From Trichosanthes cucumerina (lineage: Eukaryota; Streptophyta; Magnoliopsida; Cucurbitales; Cucurbitaceae), in the NCBI GenBank assembly GCA_036507285.1, contig CM071843.1, positions 38,255,053 through 38,319,052 on the forward strand: DNA of 64,000 nt, written 5' to 3'. Below, piece after piece: positions 35,119 to 46,357 of the stretch. Below the pieces are notes generated by a model. That model was not told where the DNA came from. It made no database searches and saw only the letters and a program-made list of their open reading frames with translations. The position numbers were made by a program, and so were the translations under genes. The first letter of the stretch is position 1. Each line of letters opens with the position of its first letter.

Positions 35119-36334
35119 TTATCGCAGCTCCATGACTAGTAACAATACCAGATAGATCAGTGTTCGCATTCTCCAAAGTTGGTTGGACCGACTTCTAGAT
35201 TCAGCTATGAAGGAGTGCAATGTGTCTTCCAGAGATGGTTTCCTCTCTGATGTAGAAGCATGCCCTGTAGGAGGATTCAACACATTTTTGTTGTTAGCAT
35301 AAGAGAAATTCTCATGATACCTCAAACCTGGATTGTAATGTGTTGGTAGGTTATTCTGAATCTGATTTCCTCCATAGGTGTTGCTTCTGTTGTTCAGGTA
35401 GTGCAATTGCTCCATTGTCGATTCTCCATTGGGCTAGGAGCATTGAGAAGACATCCCTTTGTGTGGTGATCCTGCAAAATTATTCAGAGCATGAGTGAGA
35501 GCTGCCATATGAGATTTAAGGGAGGTTACCTCATCCAGTTGGTATAGTCTAGCTACTGGTTTAGATCTGTCATTGTCTGTAGGCCAGTGGTAGTTGGCAG
35601 TTGACACTTCCTCGAGTAGGGCACGTGCTTCTGGCACAGTCTTCGCCATGAACGCCCCTCCAGCAGTGACATCTAGAATGGTCCTAGTCATACCTTCCAA
35701 TCCATTATAAAACAGTTGTACCTGGAGCCAATCTGGGTAGCCATGTTGTGGGCACCTCCTAAGCATGTCCTTGTACCTTTCCCATGCCTCAAATAGCTAC
35801 TCTCCCTCCTGCTGCCTGAATGTTCCAATCTCAGTCCTTAACTTTGCAGCCTTCACAGGTGGAAAGAATTTGGTCATGAAGGCTTGAGCCAACTCCTGTG
35901 AAGTGATACTACTACGAGGAAGAGACCCTAGCCATTTTTTGGCTCTACCCTGCAAAGAGAAAGGAAAGAGACATAAGCGAATACTATCAGCAGAGATACC
36001 ATTCATTTTAAATGTACCACAGATTTCTAAAAAATTTTGAAGATGAGAGTTATGATCTTTTGTGGCTAAGCCTCTGAAAGTACCTTCCCTAACCATTTGT
36101 ATAAGCCCTGTCTTCAGTTCAAAATTATTAGCATTTATAGGGGGCATGGACTATTCCAGCCTGCTCAGAATTAAACACAGGTTGGAAATACTCCCTGATA
36201 GGTTTAGGGTTGTTGATGAGCTCCTGATCGGCCATAGTATGAGTTTCTGCTTTTCCTTCCTTTAGGAGTCTCCTACAGGTCCTCTTGATCTCAGGATCAA
36301 AAGGGTGCAAGTCTGCAGCTCTCCCCTTGGGCAT
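35119..36334 (-). pseudogene. Athila-type gag
   Basis: Capsid-type gag. The N-terminus MPKGRAADLHPFDPEIKRTC starts at 36334. The Retrotrans_gag domain lies at about 36120-35780 (NNFELKTGLIQMVREGTFRG ... RAKKWLGSLPRSSITSQELA) and continues at 35766-35434 (LLRRCPQHGYPDWLQVQLFYNGL-like, GGAFMAKTV). One extra base in a C-run near 36145 shifts the frame, and two TAG codons (about 35784 and 35431) interrupt it; all later parts share one frame. It is only lightly damaged, so loss of function may be recent or partly a sequence error. Confidence 0.85.
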
Positions 36335-36878
36335 ACACCTGGAGGTACAAAAAGAAAGAAATTAGACAAAAACACAAAAAGAACTAGAAAATAAAACAAA
36401 AAATAAGGACACGAAACATAAAACTTGGGTTGACTCCCAAGAAGCACTTTCTTTAATGTCTTTAGCTAGACGGTGACTTATTAGGGCACATAAAATTACT
36501 CATATTTTTTCGGGTCCTTCTTGCTCGAATCGATATAGCCTTCTAAGTCTAAAAGGCTATCCTAGTTTTTATGGGCACTAGAGAGAGAATTATTTTTGGT
36601 ATTTTTGTTTAATGAAATGAAAGAACTGAAATCAAAGCAAGACTCGTGATAGGACAGATGGTTATCAAAAATAAAGGAAATTTTTGGGGATAAAAGGAAA
36701 TAACAATTCTCAACCTCTAACTCTATATCACCTGGATCTTCCCTATGGAACTAATTGTATCACCAATGTCTTCCTCACTAACCTGATCATGGTGTGCCTC
36801 AATCTCCTCCAAACTATCCTCATTATCATCTGAACAAATCCTCTTAGGTGGCACCTCCTAAGTGGTAAGGATAAGAAA
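36335..36878. other. Athila-type leader, no clear gene
   Basis: The sequence between gag and the upstream small ORF. It contains the second copy of the CTCCCAAGAAGC motif (about 36426-36470). I see no convincing coding frame. Confidence 0.5.
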
Positions 36879-37259
36879 TTATTCTTGTAAGGCCTTAAGG
36901 GAAATTACTAGCTGGTTAAGGTACTGAACTCTATCTTGTACTATTTCCCAAAGTCGTACCACCTCAGTTTCTAACCTATCCAACCTCTCTAATTCACTAT
37001 GAACCAAATTTTTAATTTTCAATTCTAAGGTATATTCCGTCAATTGGTCCATAAGAGAAGATTTTTCTAGGGGTTGATTAAGGTACGAAAAACTATGTTT
37101 CCAACTGCCTAGATGACTACCATTACATGAATGTTTATCACTTTCAGGTACATAATGGTAAAAATTAGACAGGTAAAATTCAGAGAAATCATAATACACA
37201 TACCTAGGATCTTGAGAGAGACAATAGAATGGTGGAAAATCAAAATCATGCAAAGTCAT
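36879..37259 (-). CDS. Small leader ORF of the Athila-type element (126 aa), unknown
   Basis: Open from ATG at 37259 to a stop at 36879, with no internal break, in the 5' leader between primer site and gag. The first ~45 residues are aromatic-rich (YYDFSEFYLSNFYHYV). The second half (~65-126) is Leu/Glu-rich with heptad-like spacing (LVHSELERLDRLETEVVRLW), so a coiled coil is likely. I recognise no family. It may be an element-encoded accessory protein or a chance frame; that it is intact beside a damaged gag is the argument for the former. Confidence 0.4.
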   Translation of the reverse strand: MTLHDFDFPPFYCLSQDPRYVYYDFSEFYLSNFYHYVPESDKHSCNGSHLGSWKHSFSYLNQPLEKSSLMDQLTEYTLELKIKNLVHSELERLDRLETEVVRLWEIVQDRVQYLNQLVISLKALQE

Positions 37260-37470
37260 GCTTGAAAAATTAATAATTCAGATCAAGACTTCTACACAAT
37301 AGCAACACAACCAAAACAGGGGACAAAGACTCAAAAACAAACAAAACTAAAATAAAACAAATAAGGAAACAACAAACACACAAAGAACAAATAAGGAAAG
37401 ACACACAAACAAACTTTAGTCTAAAATCTCAAATTTTCTCCTAATATTAATTAATCTAAATAATCGTCAT

Positions 37471-37488
37471 TCCCCAGCAACAGCGCCA
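37471..37488 (-). other. Primer-binding site, Athila-type
   Basis: The sense strand reads TGGCGCTGTTGCTGGGGA a few bases after the LTR end. It is close to the TGGCGCCGTTGCCGGGGA site (tRNA-Asp type) common in Athila elements. Confidence 0.8.
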
Positions 37489-37494
37489 AAAACT

Positions 37495-38373
37495 TGTTGC
37501 GTATAATTATGGATATGCAATACCGCAGTGTACTGGTCAAGTTTTAGTACAGTGATTTATGAGTCCAAGTATCGTTCTCAGGAATGGGTTTTTAGATTAA
37601 TTAATTACTAAGGTACTAATTCTCAATTTTAGCTAAAGAAACATAACATGGATAGTTGGTTGAAAGTAAAGACAAGCAAACAAACAAATATGTGGAGACA
37701 CGAATTGATAGAATTGAGGGAAGTGATTATACAAGTTAATGACTCAATTAACACACGCAAAGACCCAAATATTTCTAGGTCATTCTCATGCCAGATTTCT
37801 AAGGGTTTTGATAATTTTGCTCTAGTTCAACCTTTTTCTCTCAAGTCCACTTAAACCAACAAATTAGAAGTAAAGAACGAATTGCCAAAAATAAGAACAA
37901 AACATGCTTCAATTCATGATAAGAAAGTCTTAACAAGTAAATTAAATCCTAACTACAATGTTTAGCTACTCTAAATCACATGAAAATCAAACTAAACATG
38001 TAGAAAACGTCTTAGAACGCTATTACAATCTGAAAGAAAAGGAAATTAAACTTTTGTGTCGATGTCGGTCCTTCGTCTCCGAGCTCCCGTCTTCGATCTC
38101 GAACCTCCACGGATGCTTTGGCTCCCAAAAATGCTCTTTTCTCACTTCTTACAAAGTGTATTACGAAATTAGGGTTGAAAATCTACCAAATGCGGCTCCC
38201 TTTGCAAGAAGAAATAATGTTGTATTTATAGGTTCAATCGGTGCAGCGTTGCAACGCTAGAGACAGCGTTGCAACGCTGTACCCTAGGCGGCTGGCAGAT
38301 ATGGAATGTCTCGATGTCAGCGTTGCAACGCCGCTACCCTAACGCGCGCGCTTCTTATCGAAGTGGCATTGCG
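37495..38373 (-). repeat. 5' LTR of the Athila-type element, truncated
   Basis: Matches the 3' LTR at 31365-32655, but a ~95-bp stretch is missing relative to it near 37768, and the U3 end is lost at 38373 where gypsy B begins. It has perfect AGCGTTGCAACGCT palindromes at 38245-38258 and 38265-38278 and a partial one at 38319-38332. Confidence 0.85.
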
Positions 38374-40668
38374 TGTAAACCCGAGATCATTCTTTGGAAA
38401 TCAAGAAAGAAAAGAAAAAAAAATAAAACAAAAGGAATAAAGAAAATGAAGGAAATGTTTGGTTTTGGTTTTGTTTTTAAAACAAAAGAAAAGAAAAGAA
38501 AGGAAAAGGGAAAAGGATAGTGGATGGTGGGACCCCACCTTAGTTTCTTTTTAAAAACCATGTTTCCATCGATCTTCTTCTTCATTTATCAAAAGAAAGG
38601 TAAGGATTTCGTGGGAGAAGCTTAAAGGAAGAGGAAGAAGGTGATTTTGGTGCTAGAATTGCAGAAGAGAGGGAGGAGAACTCAAAGTTTGATTATATAG
38701 CAGCAAGGTAATCAACTCCAACCCTGTTCTAGTTTTCTGTTCATCTCGAGCTCCACAGGAAGAGGTAAGAGTTGAGGTTTAGTTTTCTTGAAAGCTATTT
38801 CATTTTTTAACAAACTTTGTGAAGGATGCTTGAGCCAATTCTGACCTTAAGTTACTGTTTTGTGAAGAGGAAGACAGAAGACAGAATTTGCTGTCAAATC
38901 CGAGAAGTCTCTGATGTTTTGGTTGTACTGATCTGTAGAGTTGGAATCAGAAGCTCTAATAGGTATGGTTGGAAAGCTTATTGAATTTCCTACAATTCTC
39001 GTGAAGAAATCGTGAATAGAAAATGATTGGAAGATGTTGTAAATATCAAGTCAAGTTTCGGGTTGCAGCAGAAAATGGAATCTGGAATAGCAGAAGTTGG
39101 TTCCTGGGAAAGAAGACTTCGAGGTATTTTCGAACCAATCTGTTAGGAATCTTAACTTCATGTCTTCATAAGATTTTTAGAGGGTTCAAAAAGAAAAATT
39201 TTGGTATAAAGTACATCCTTTTTAGCTAAGTAATGAAGAAGTTATGAGTATTTGAATACAGGGTATAAAATCTGTTAAATGCTGGAATTTTTGTTGGAGT
39301 GTTTTCTTGTAGTTTTAAGGTTAAAAACCATGAGCTCGAGGTTCTAAAACATGGTTTTGGTTTGTTTGGCAGTCCAAGAGGAGATAGGTCGAGTGTACAG
39401 GCCAAGGTTCTAGTTCTAACACGGTGAGTGACAAAACGAACCTTGAAAATGGTTTATAGGATTGTATTATGCTTATGAAAATGCAAGGTTTTGCTAAAAC
39501 GAAATGGTTTCAATGCTTAATGTTTTCCTTGAAACACATGTTTATGAGTATTCATATTTTCTAAGAAATGATTTCAAGTGCTCGTTGTGAGCCTAAATGT
39601 CTTGAAGAAATTTATACATGAGCATATGTCTAATGATTGCCGAAATTTATGGAAATGTTATGATTTTGAGCAAGTATGTACTAGCAAGTATGTTTTAAAG
39701 TTTTTCATTTTATGAAATTTGAGTAAGCTTGAGTTTTATGAAAGAGAAGATAAGCGAGGCATGTTTAAATGTTTTTATGTGTTTTTCTCGAGTCTTGAAT
39801 GAGTAAATGATCGAGACATTGAGCCCGAGGCTATAAAGTACCGTGTGCACACGGTCTTATTCTCGTTGTCGACGTTGAGTGTACTCGCGTGACAGCCATT
39901 GCCGTGAGAGTCGGGCGGGCCCCACTACGACAAAGACGATGGGAGTGTTGGCGGGCCCACTACATCGTAGAATAAACGTTGGTTGTACTGGGCGTGCCCT
40001 ACCCAACATAGATTGTGACATGTTTTAAAAAGAGTTAATATCATTTACATGTCTTACGAGATTTTAACGATATACTTGCTGGTTTTCATGAAAAGCTATT
40101 ATGATTACGATTACTTTTAACATTTGATTACAGATGCATATGTTCATAGATGGCCAGTGATATGATTTACGAGTTAATAGCTTTCTTTTAAACTCAAGTC
40201 ACTCACCGAGCTTCATAGCTCATTCTTTCAAGATGTTTTCCCACACTTTTGGTAGAGATCGAGCTCCGGTGCACAAAAAACACCGCCATAATCTCACTGG
40301 AAGCTTCACAAGTTTGATATGTTGTACGTGGGTGGAGTTGTATAGAAAGTCTATGAACTTATGTTTATGTTTATGTGTACATTTTAGGTTGTGGTTATGT
40401 GATCCATGGTTGGGTATGTTTTTGGTTGTGATGTTCATATCTCTTTCAGTTTTTCAGAGAGTCATAACTAGGGTTACCCCTACACGAGGTTACGTAATTG
40501 TCAATATTTTATTTGTGTTATGTTTTAGTTGTTTCTTATACAAGTTTAGTATGCTTATAAGGTAAAAGCAGGGGTCAGCAGTGTATCGTTAGAGAGGTGA
40601 ACGATGTTTGTTGGCTTCACGCCGTCTACCGGGCTAAGTTAGCAGGTAGTTCGGGAGGGGGTGTGACA
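38374..40668 (+). repeat. 5' LTR of gypsy element B
   Basis: 2295 bp, TGTAAACCC...GTGTGACA. An A/G-rich tract lies near its start (38395-38520). It contains the same GC-rich GGGCGGGCCC blocks (about 39910-39960) as element A. Confidence 0.92.
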
Positions 40669-40899
40669 ACTTGGTATCAGAGCAGTTAGCTCCATGGGAA
40701 TGAAACAAAGCAAGTTAGCTCTAGAAGAAACTGAAAAGTAAATAGCAAGTTATTGAGTTAGTTCAATAGAACTAGCAGAGCATGATCCAAGTAAGGATAA
40801 TAGTAAGTCCAGTCAGGACTAGAATGTGAACACAAGTCTAGAATTGTGCATTTGAGAGTATTTATTACATGTCTAGTATGTTGATATGTTATAAAAGTC

Positions 40900-41999
40900 A
40901 TGCCACCACGTACTAGCAGACTATGAAGGCGGGATCAGGACGGGACGCAGGATCCTACCCAAGCCCACTCTGAGAGGGGATCTAGTGCCCCGAGAGTCCA
41001 AATAGGGGCCAGAATTAAGCAGCATGCTAATTCCTCACAGGAGGTAGGTAAGTCATAGAGAGAAGAGCTATGTGATCTAAACAAGACATATAGAATAGAT
41101 CACCTAAAAGAATTAGGAGCCACAATGTTTGAGGGTTCCAAAGATCCAGCTGACGCTGAAGTTTGGCTGAATAAGCTTGATAAATGTTTTAATGTGATGA
41201 GTTGCTCTGAGGAGCGAAATGTTAAGTTGGCCACATTCTTGCTGTTAAAAAAAAACAGAAGGATGATGGAAATCGATGTTAGCCAGTTGTAGTGATGCAC
41301 GAACTTTAGACTGACAAACTTTCAGAAGTATATTTGAAGATAAATATTACCTTAGAACGTACCGAGAGGTAAAGAGGGATGAATTTTTAAAATTAAAGCA
41401 AGGGACACTTTCAGTGGCTGAGTATGAGAGAAGGTATACCGAGTTGTCGCGATATGTTGATGTGATTGTGGCATCTGAGAGTGACAGGTGTCGAAAGTTT
41501 AAAGAGAATTATGTCCTGAGACACGTACCCAGTTACAACTATTTCTAAGTGGAGAGATTTTTCTCAGCTAATAGCGCCTGCTCTACGTGTTGAGCAGAGT
41601 ATAACAGAGGTTAAATTAATAGTGGAGCCTAGTTGCGGGGCTTCGACAACAAGCAGTTTCCAAGGTCGTGAGCAGCGGAGGTTCACACTTGGAGTAAATG
41701 TTTCCAAGTCAATATGACTTTAAAAATCGAGCTGGCGGCCAGGCATCGAGGTAGATGCATGTGAGTGGTGCCTATCAGAGGCAGAGTCAAAGAGGACCTA
41801 GTCAATCTGCTAGATCCACAGCAAGACCACAGACATTGCAGGAGTCTGTTGCTAGTGTAGAAAGGAGAACTTCATGTTCAAATTGTGGCAAGAATCATCG
41901 AGGCCAATGTCTTGTTGGTGTCAATGTGTGATACCAGCGCAGACAACCAGGACATGTCAAGAAGGATTGTCCACGGCTATGGACAGCCGCACAGAGGGA
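40900..41999 (+). pseudogene. gag of gypsy element B, frameshifted
   Basis: Start ATG 40900 (MPPRTSR). The gag domain is split between frames: 41092-41230 (RIDHLKELGATMFEGSKDPA ... WLNKLDKCF) and about 41290-41550 (LDWQTFRSIFEDKYY-like ... LSVAEYERRYTELSRYVDV). The first knuckle CSNCGKNHRGQC is intact near 41878-41912. The second has lost cysteines (a stop and Arg at two ligands) but keeps GHVKKDC. Not translatable as a whole. Confidence 0.8.
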
Positions 42000-42139
42000 C
42001 TAGGTAATTGAGTCCCGCATGCGGTTGAGCAAATGAGAGTTTGATGAGAGCTGCAAGAGAGGGCACCAACGGTGCTAGATTAAAGAGAATTGTAGGGAGA
42101 GCTAGACAACACGGAAAGGTCTACGCTATGACTCAGTAG

Positions 42140-42756
42140 GAAGCAGAAGATGCATCATATGTCATTACTGGTACGATTAGTATTTGTAATAATGTACCGC
42201 ACTGTTTTAATAGAACCAGGTGCTACACATTTCTTTGTTTTTAGTATATTCTTGACTAAGTTGAATGGGAAACTAGAACCTTTATGTAAAAGGTTAGTTA
42301 TATACACTCTAGTTGTTGATGTGTACTAGTCAATGTAGTGTTGCGGGACTGTGAGGTCTTAGTAGAAGGTCTCAATATGTTAGTGGATCTTCTTCCACTA
42401 GACTTGCAGGTGTGAGATGCAATCTTAAGGATGGATTTCATTTTTACTCATTATGCTTCCAGAGATTGCCATATAAAGGAAGTTGTTTTCAAGAAACCAG
42501 GATTAGCTGAAGTGGTTTTATGGGATGAAAGAAAGATTATCCCTACGAGTTTGATATCAGCATTAAAAGTTGAGAAGTTATTGAGGAAAGGTTGCACGAC
42601 GTTCTTGCACATGTAGTTGAGGTGCAGGAAGGAAAGCTAAAACAAGAAAATGTTCTTGTTGTGAATGAATTTCTTGATGTTCTTCTAGCAGATCTATCAG
42701 GATTGCCACCTGATAGGGAAGTTGAGTTCACTATTGAACTGTTACCAGAAAAAGCA
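42140..42756 (+). pseudogene. Protease-like region and pre-RT linker of element B
   Basis: The aspartic protease region around 42205-42240 reads IEPGATHFF, with Glu where the catalytic Asp is expected, as in element A. The linker 42431-42756 holds HYASRDCHIKEVVFKKPGL and, after a frameshift, LLADLSGLPPDREVEF-type sequence. It ends at the 42757 insertion. Confidence 0.75.
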
Positions 42757-44704
42757 TGATATGAACCAAGACATCTCACGAAGTCGCATTAAATGAAGTC
42801 ATTCATTGAAGTTTAACATAAGTTGCATTTAATGAACTCAAGTGCAACTCATCATTTATTAAAGAACAACAAGCTTCATTTATGGGACAAGGACTTTGAA
42901 AATCTTCAAGATGTGCTTCATTTACTATTGGAAGGTTACAAAGAGTTACAAAGCTAGCAAAGAGACATCATTCTCGGATTTATGGCTAATTTGATGTAAA
43001 TTTCAGTTTTAAACTATTGTTTTCAATGTTTTAGGTTACAAAATAGTTAGTGGACATTATGGTATTGATGAGGATGTAAGTTACAACCCTTAAACTACCA
43101 TAGGTTATCTTTAGGTTTAATTTTGAAGGCTATAAATAGCCACATGTATCTTGGGAAAAAAAAAGGAGATGAAAATGTAATCAAAAGGAGCCTTTGTGCT
43201 TTTTTATAGCCTTGAGCTATGTCTTTGCAATTCTATGTAGATTAGGTTGCATGCTTAGAATCATTCAAGCTTGACTTGATCAATCTTGCTTGTGGAGTGA
43301 TTCGGATCTCAAACAAGTTCTCTTGCCTTGAGATGTTTGATCGACAAGGTAATCCGATTTTACTTTCCTTGAGTTGAATTTCAAAATTGGTTTTGGGGTC
43401 TTTGAGATTGAGTTATCTAAAGGTCTTGTTTCTTTAAGCAAGGTTGTTAGATCCAATTGTCAAGGGTTACTTAACATTTTGACATTAGAATCTTTGGCTT
43501 CTTTGATTTCATTTTGATTTTGAGATTTTTGGGTTTTGTGATCTAATAGTCTTGTTTGTTTTAACAAGGTAGATTAGATTTTTTCAATTCCTCTTTAAAA
43601 TTTCTCATCATTTGGTATCAGAGCCTTAGGCTCAAGATCGGATATATGTTTCCATTGCGTTTATATTGAATTTGCTTTAAATTTTCATGTTTTAGTTTTT
43701 CTTTTGTTTTGCAAACTGTCCAGTTTTCGTAGTCTCTGAAAATGCACCGAAAAGTCATATTTCTGCAATTGTTTGCATTTTGATGTCTTCATCATTATTG
43801 TAGATCAGGGTCTAAGCTTGAACTTTATCTCCTATGAGATTTTTTAATTCAGCTTTCTTGAGTGTAAAAAGTATGCAGTTTTACAACTGGTTCTAAAAAA
43901 AACTGCTATATCCGAGAACATGAGTTCTTATTTTGTTCTTGCTGTTTTTGCCTCTAAAGCATGCTCAATCCGAAAATTTCCAATTAGATTTGATCATTAT
44001 ATTTAAATTTAACCATTTGGTATTCAATCTTTGATGTTACACTTTGAAAGTTTGCAAAGTTGGCTAAAACATATTAAATATTGGCAGCTACATTTCTGCA
44101 CATTGAATTTTCTATCCATTAGTTTCAAATTGTAACTCATATGTTTTAATAGTCCAACTATTGGTTTTAAATAACAACTCTTGTATTTAAATTCCAGCCA
44201 TTGTTCTTAATTTGTGAGAGTTACATATCTTGTTCTTAATTTTTCTACCTTTAGATAAAATTTTCATAGGTTCATCATTCTGAATTTTTCTTTTCATAAG
44301 CCTTGTTTTGCTTATTTGTATTCAAAGTGTGCTACTATCCATGGGATTGCAAATCATGGCTCAATACTTCTAAAAAAAATTGAGATGTAAGAATGAGAGC
44401 TTATATAGTTTGATTTCTCAAAATGAACACAAGTGATATTTCCTTGAGTGTAAACATGTGAGAGAGTGTTGTGAGGTCTTTTGTGTTTTCTTAACATGGT
44501 TTTGCAGCAATGTTTCACAAGTAGATTCGAGGACGAATCTTTTTGAAGAAGGGGAGAATGATATGAACCAAGACATCTCACGAAGTCGCATTAAATGAAG
44601 TCATTCATTGAAGTTTAACATAAGTTGCATTTAATGAACTCAAGTGCAACTCATCATTTATTAAAGAACAACAAGCTTCATTTATGGGACAAGGACTTTG
44701 AAAA
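42757..44704 (+). mobile_element. Non-autonomous CRM-derived LTR element, copy 2
   Basis: 5' LTR 42757-43610 (854 bp, TGATATGAACC...CTCATCA), primer site TTTGGTATCAGAGCC (43611-43625), a 948-bp internal region with no domain, polypurine tract GAAGAAGGGGAGAA (44545-44558), then 3' LTR from 44559, cut after 146 bp at 44704. The two LTRs look identical where both exist, so the insertion is young. The codons around the polypurine tract still read DSRTNLFEEGENDMNQ, the integrase tail of CRM-like elements, although no integrase is present. A TATAAATAG motif lies at 43131. Confidence 0.88.
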
Positions 44705-44720
44705 CATGAGTGTCTCTTCT

Positions 44721-45434
44721 TATGATAAGTAACTCTTGATGATTTAAATCTAACAACCTTGTTAAAGAACAAGACCTTTAGATCTAAAACTCAAAAACCC
44801 CAAACCTAGATGATTTCATCCCAAGGAAGAAGATAGAAACGGATTTACCTTGATGATCAAGATCAAGAGTAGAGAAAACTTGTTTCTAAACTCAAGATTC
44901 GAATCACTCCACAAGTAGTTTGATCAACGCTACTTGAATGATCCTAGCATGCAAATCTAAACACAAGATATGCAAAGAAACAAGCTCAAGGCCTCTTTTG
45001 ATTACATTTTTAATATTTTTCTTTTTCCTTTTTCCTCATGGATTACAAGTGGCTATTTATAGCCTTCAAAATTGAACCCTAAAGATAACCTATGGACATT
45101 TAAGAGTGGTAACTTACATCCCCATCAATACCATAATGTTCACTAACTATTTTGTAACCTAAAACATTGAAAACAAGACTTTAAAACTGAAATTTACATC
45201 AAATTAGCCATAAATCCGAGAATGGTCTCTTTGTTAGCTTTGTAACTCTTTGTAACCATCCAAGAGTAAATGAAGCACATCTTGAAGTATCTTGAAGCCC
45301 TTGTCCCATAAATGAAACTTGTTGTTCTTTAATAAATGATGAGTTGTACTTGAGTTCATTAAATGCAACTTATGTTAAACTTCCATGAATGACTTCATTT
45401 AATGCGACTTCGTGAGATGCCTTGGTTCATATCA
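44721..45434 (-). repeat. CRM-related solo LTR, minus strand
   Basis: About 712-714 bp; U3 end TTCATATCA at 45434. A candidate target duplication CTTCT lies at 44716-44720 and 45435-45439. On the U5 side two extra bases (TA, 44721-44722) lie between the duplication and the TGATAAGTAAC end. It lacks the ~140-bp 3' extension seen in the 854-878-bp LTRs. Confidence 0.75.
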
Positions 45435-45483
45435 CTTCTTTTTATGGCTCCTTCAGGTACATGCAATATGGATCAATGGCTTG

Positions 45484-46342
45484 TGATATGAACCAAGGCA
45501 TCTCATGGCATCACATTAAATGAAGTCAAATTCATGGAAGTTTAACACAAGTTGTATTTAATGAACTCAAGTGCAACTCATCATTTATTAAAGAATAACA
45601 AGCTTCATTTATGGAACAAGGGCTTCAAGATACTTCAAGATGTGCTTCATTTACTCTTGGATGGTTACAAAGAGTTACAAAGCTAACAAAGAGATACCAT
45701 TCTCGGATTTGTGGCTAATTTGATGTAAATTTCAGTTCTAGAGTCTTGTTTTCAATGTTTTAGGTTACAAAATAGTTAGTGGACACTATGGTATTGATGG
45801 AGATGTAAGTTACCACTCTTAAATGTCCATAGGTTATCTGTAGGGTTCAATTTTGAAGGCTATAAATAGCCACATGTAATCCATGGGGGGAAAAAAAGAT
45901 GGAAAATATAATCAAAAGGAGCCTTTGTGCTTTTTTATAGCCTTGAGCTATGTCTTTGCAATTCTATGTAGATTTTAGGTTGCATGCTTAGAATCATTCA
46001 AGCTTGACTTGATCAATCTTGCTTGTGGAGTGATTCGGATCTCATACAAGTTCTCTTGCCTTGAGATGTTTGATCGACAAGGTAATTCGGTTTTACTTTC
46101 CTTGAGTTGATTTTCAAAATTGGTTTTGGGGTCTTTGAAATTGAGTTATTTAAAGGTCTTGTTTCTTTAAGCAAGGTTGTTAGATCCAATTGTCAAGGGT
46201 TACTTAGCATTTTGACATTAGAATCTTTGGTTTCTTTGGTTTCATTTTGATTTTGAGATTTTTTGGGTTTTGTGATCTAATAGTCTTGTTTGTTGTTAAC
46301 AAGGTAGATTAGATTTCAAATTCTTCTTTAAATTTCTTATCA
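45484..46342 (+). repeat. CRM-related solo LTR, plus strand
   Basis: 859 bp, TGATATGAACC...TTCTTATCA, with the perfect 5-bp target duplication GCTTG (45479-45483 and 46343-46347). It is inserted near the start of the 3' LTR of the minus-strand CRM-like element E. Confidence 0.93.
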
Positions 46343-46357
46343 GCTTGATTCACATCA

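Larger units (their letters stand above)
31365..38373 (-). mobile_element. Athila-type gag-only LTR element (TR-GAG-like)
   Basis: Minus strand: 5' LTR 37495-38373 (cut by gypsy B), primer site 37471-37488, a small ORF, gag, a non-coding 3' half, 3' LTR 31365-32655. No protease, RT or integrase is seen in the ~3.65 kb internal region (after removing the insertion at 32863-34042). The gag and the tRNA-Asp-like primer site point to Athila. Elements with terminal repeats and gag only have been named TR-GAG in plants; I use the term by structure. Confidence 0.75.
38374..42756 (+). mobile_element. Ty3/gypsy element B (Del/Tekay-like), 5' half
   Basis: Plus strand: 5' LTR 38374-40668, primer site 40670-40682 (TTGGTATCAGAGC, canonical), leader to 40899, gag, protease-like region, pre-RT linker to 42756, then cut by the non-autonomous element at 42757. 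It is the same family as element A. The rest of pol and the 3' LTR are not seen. It is inserted in the Athila-type LTR next to TTGCG (38369-38373). Confidence 0.88.

Noticed and set aside
38269..38585. Frames across the Athila/gypsy B junction
   Set aside because: They run across two unrelated elements and through an A/G-rich tract; no family similarity.
40233..40565. 110-codon hydrophobic frame in the gypsy B LTR, as a membrane protein
   Set aside because: It sits wholly inside the LTR 3' half, and the homologous parts of the A, C and D LTRs are not open in this frame. Chance frame from T-rich DNA.
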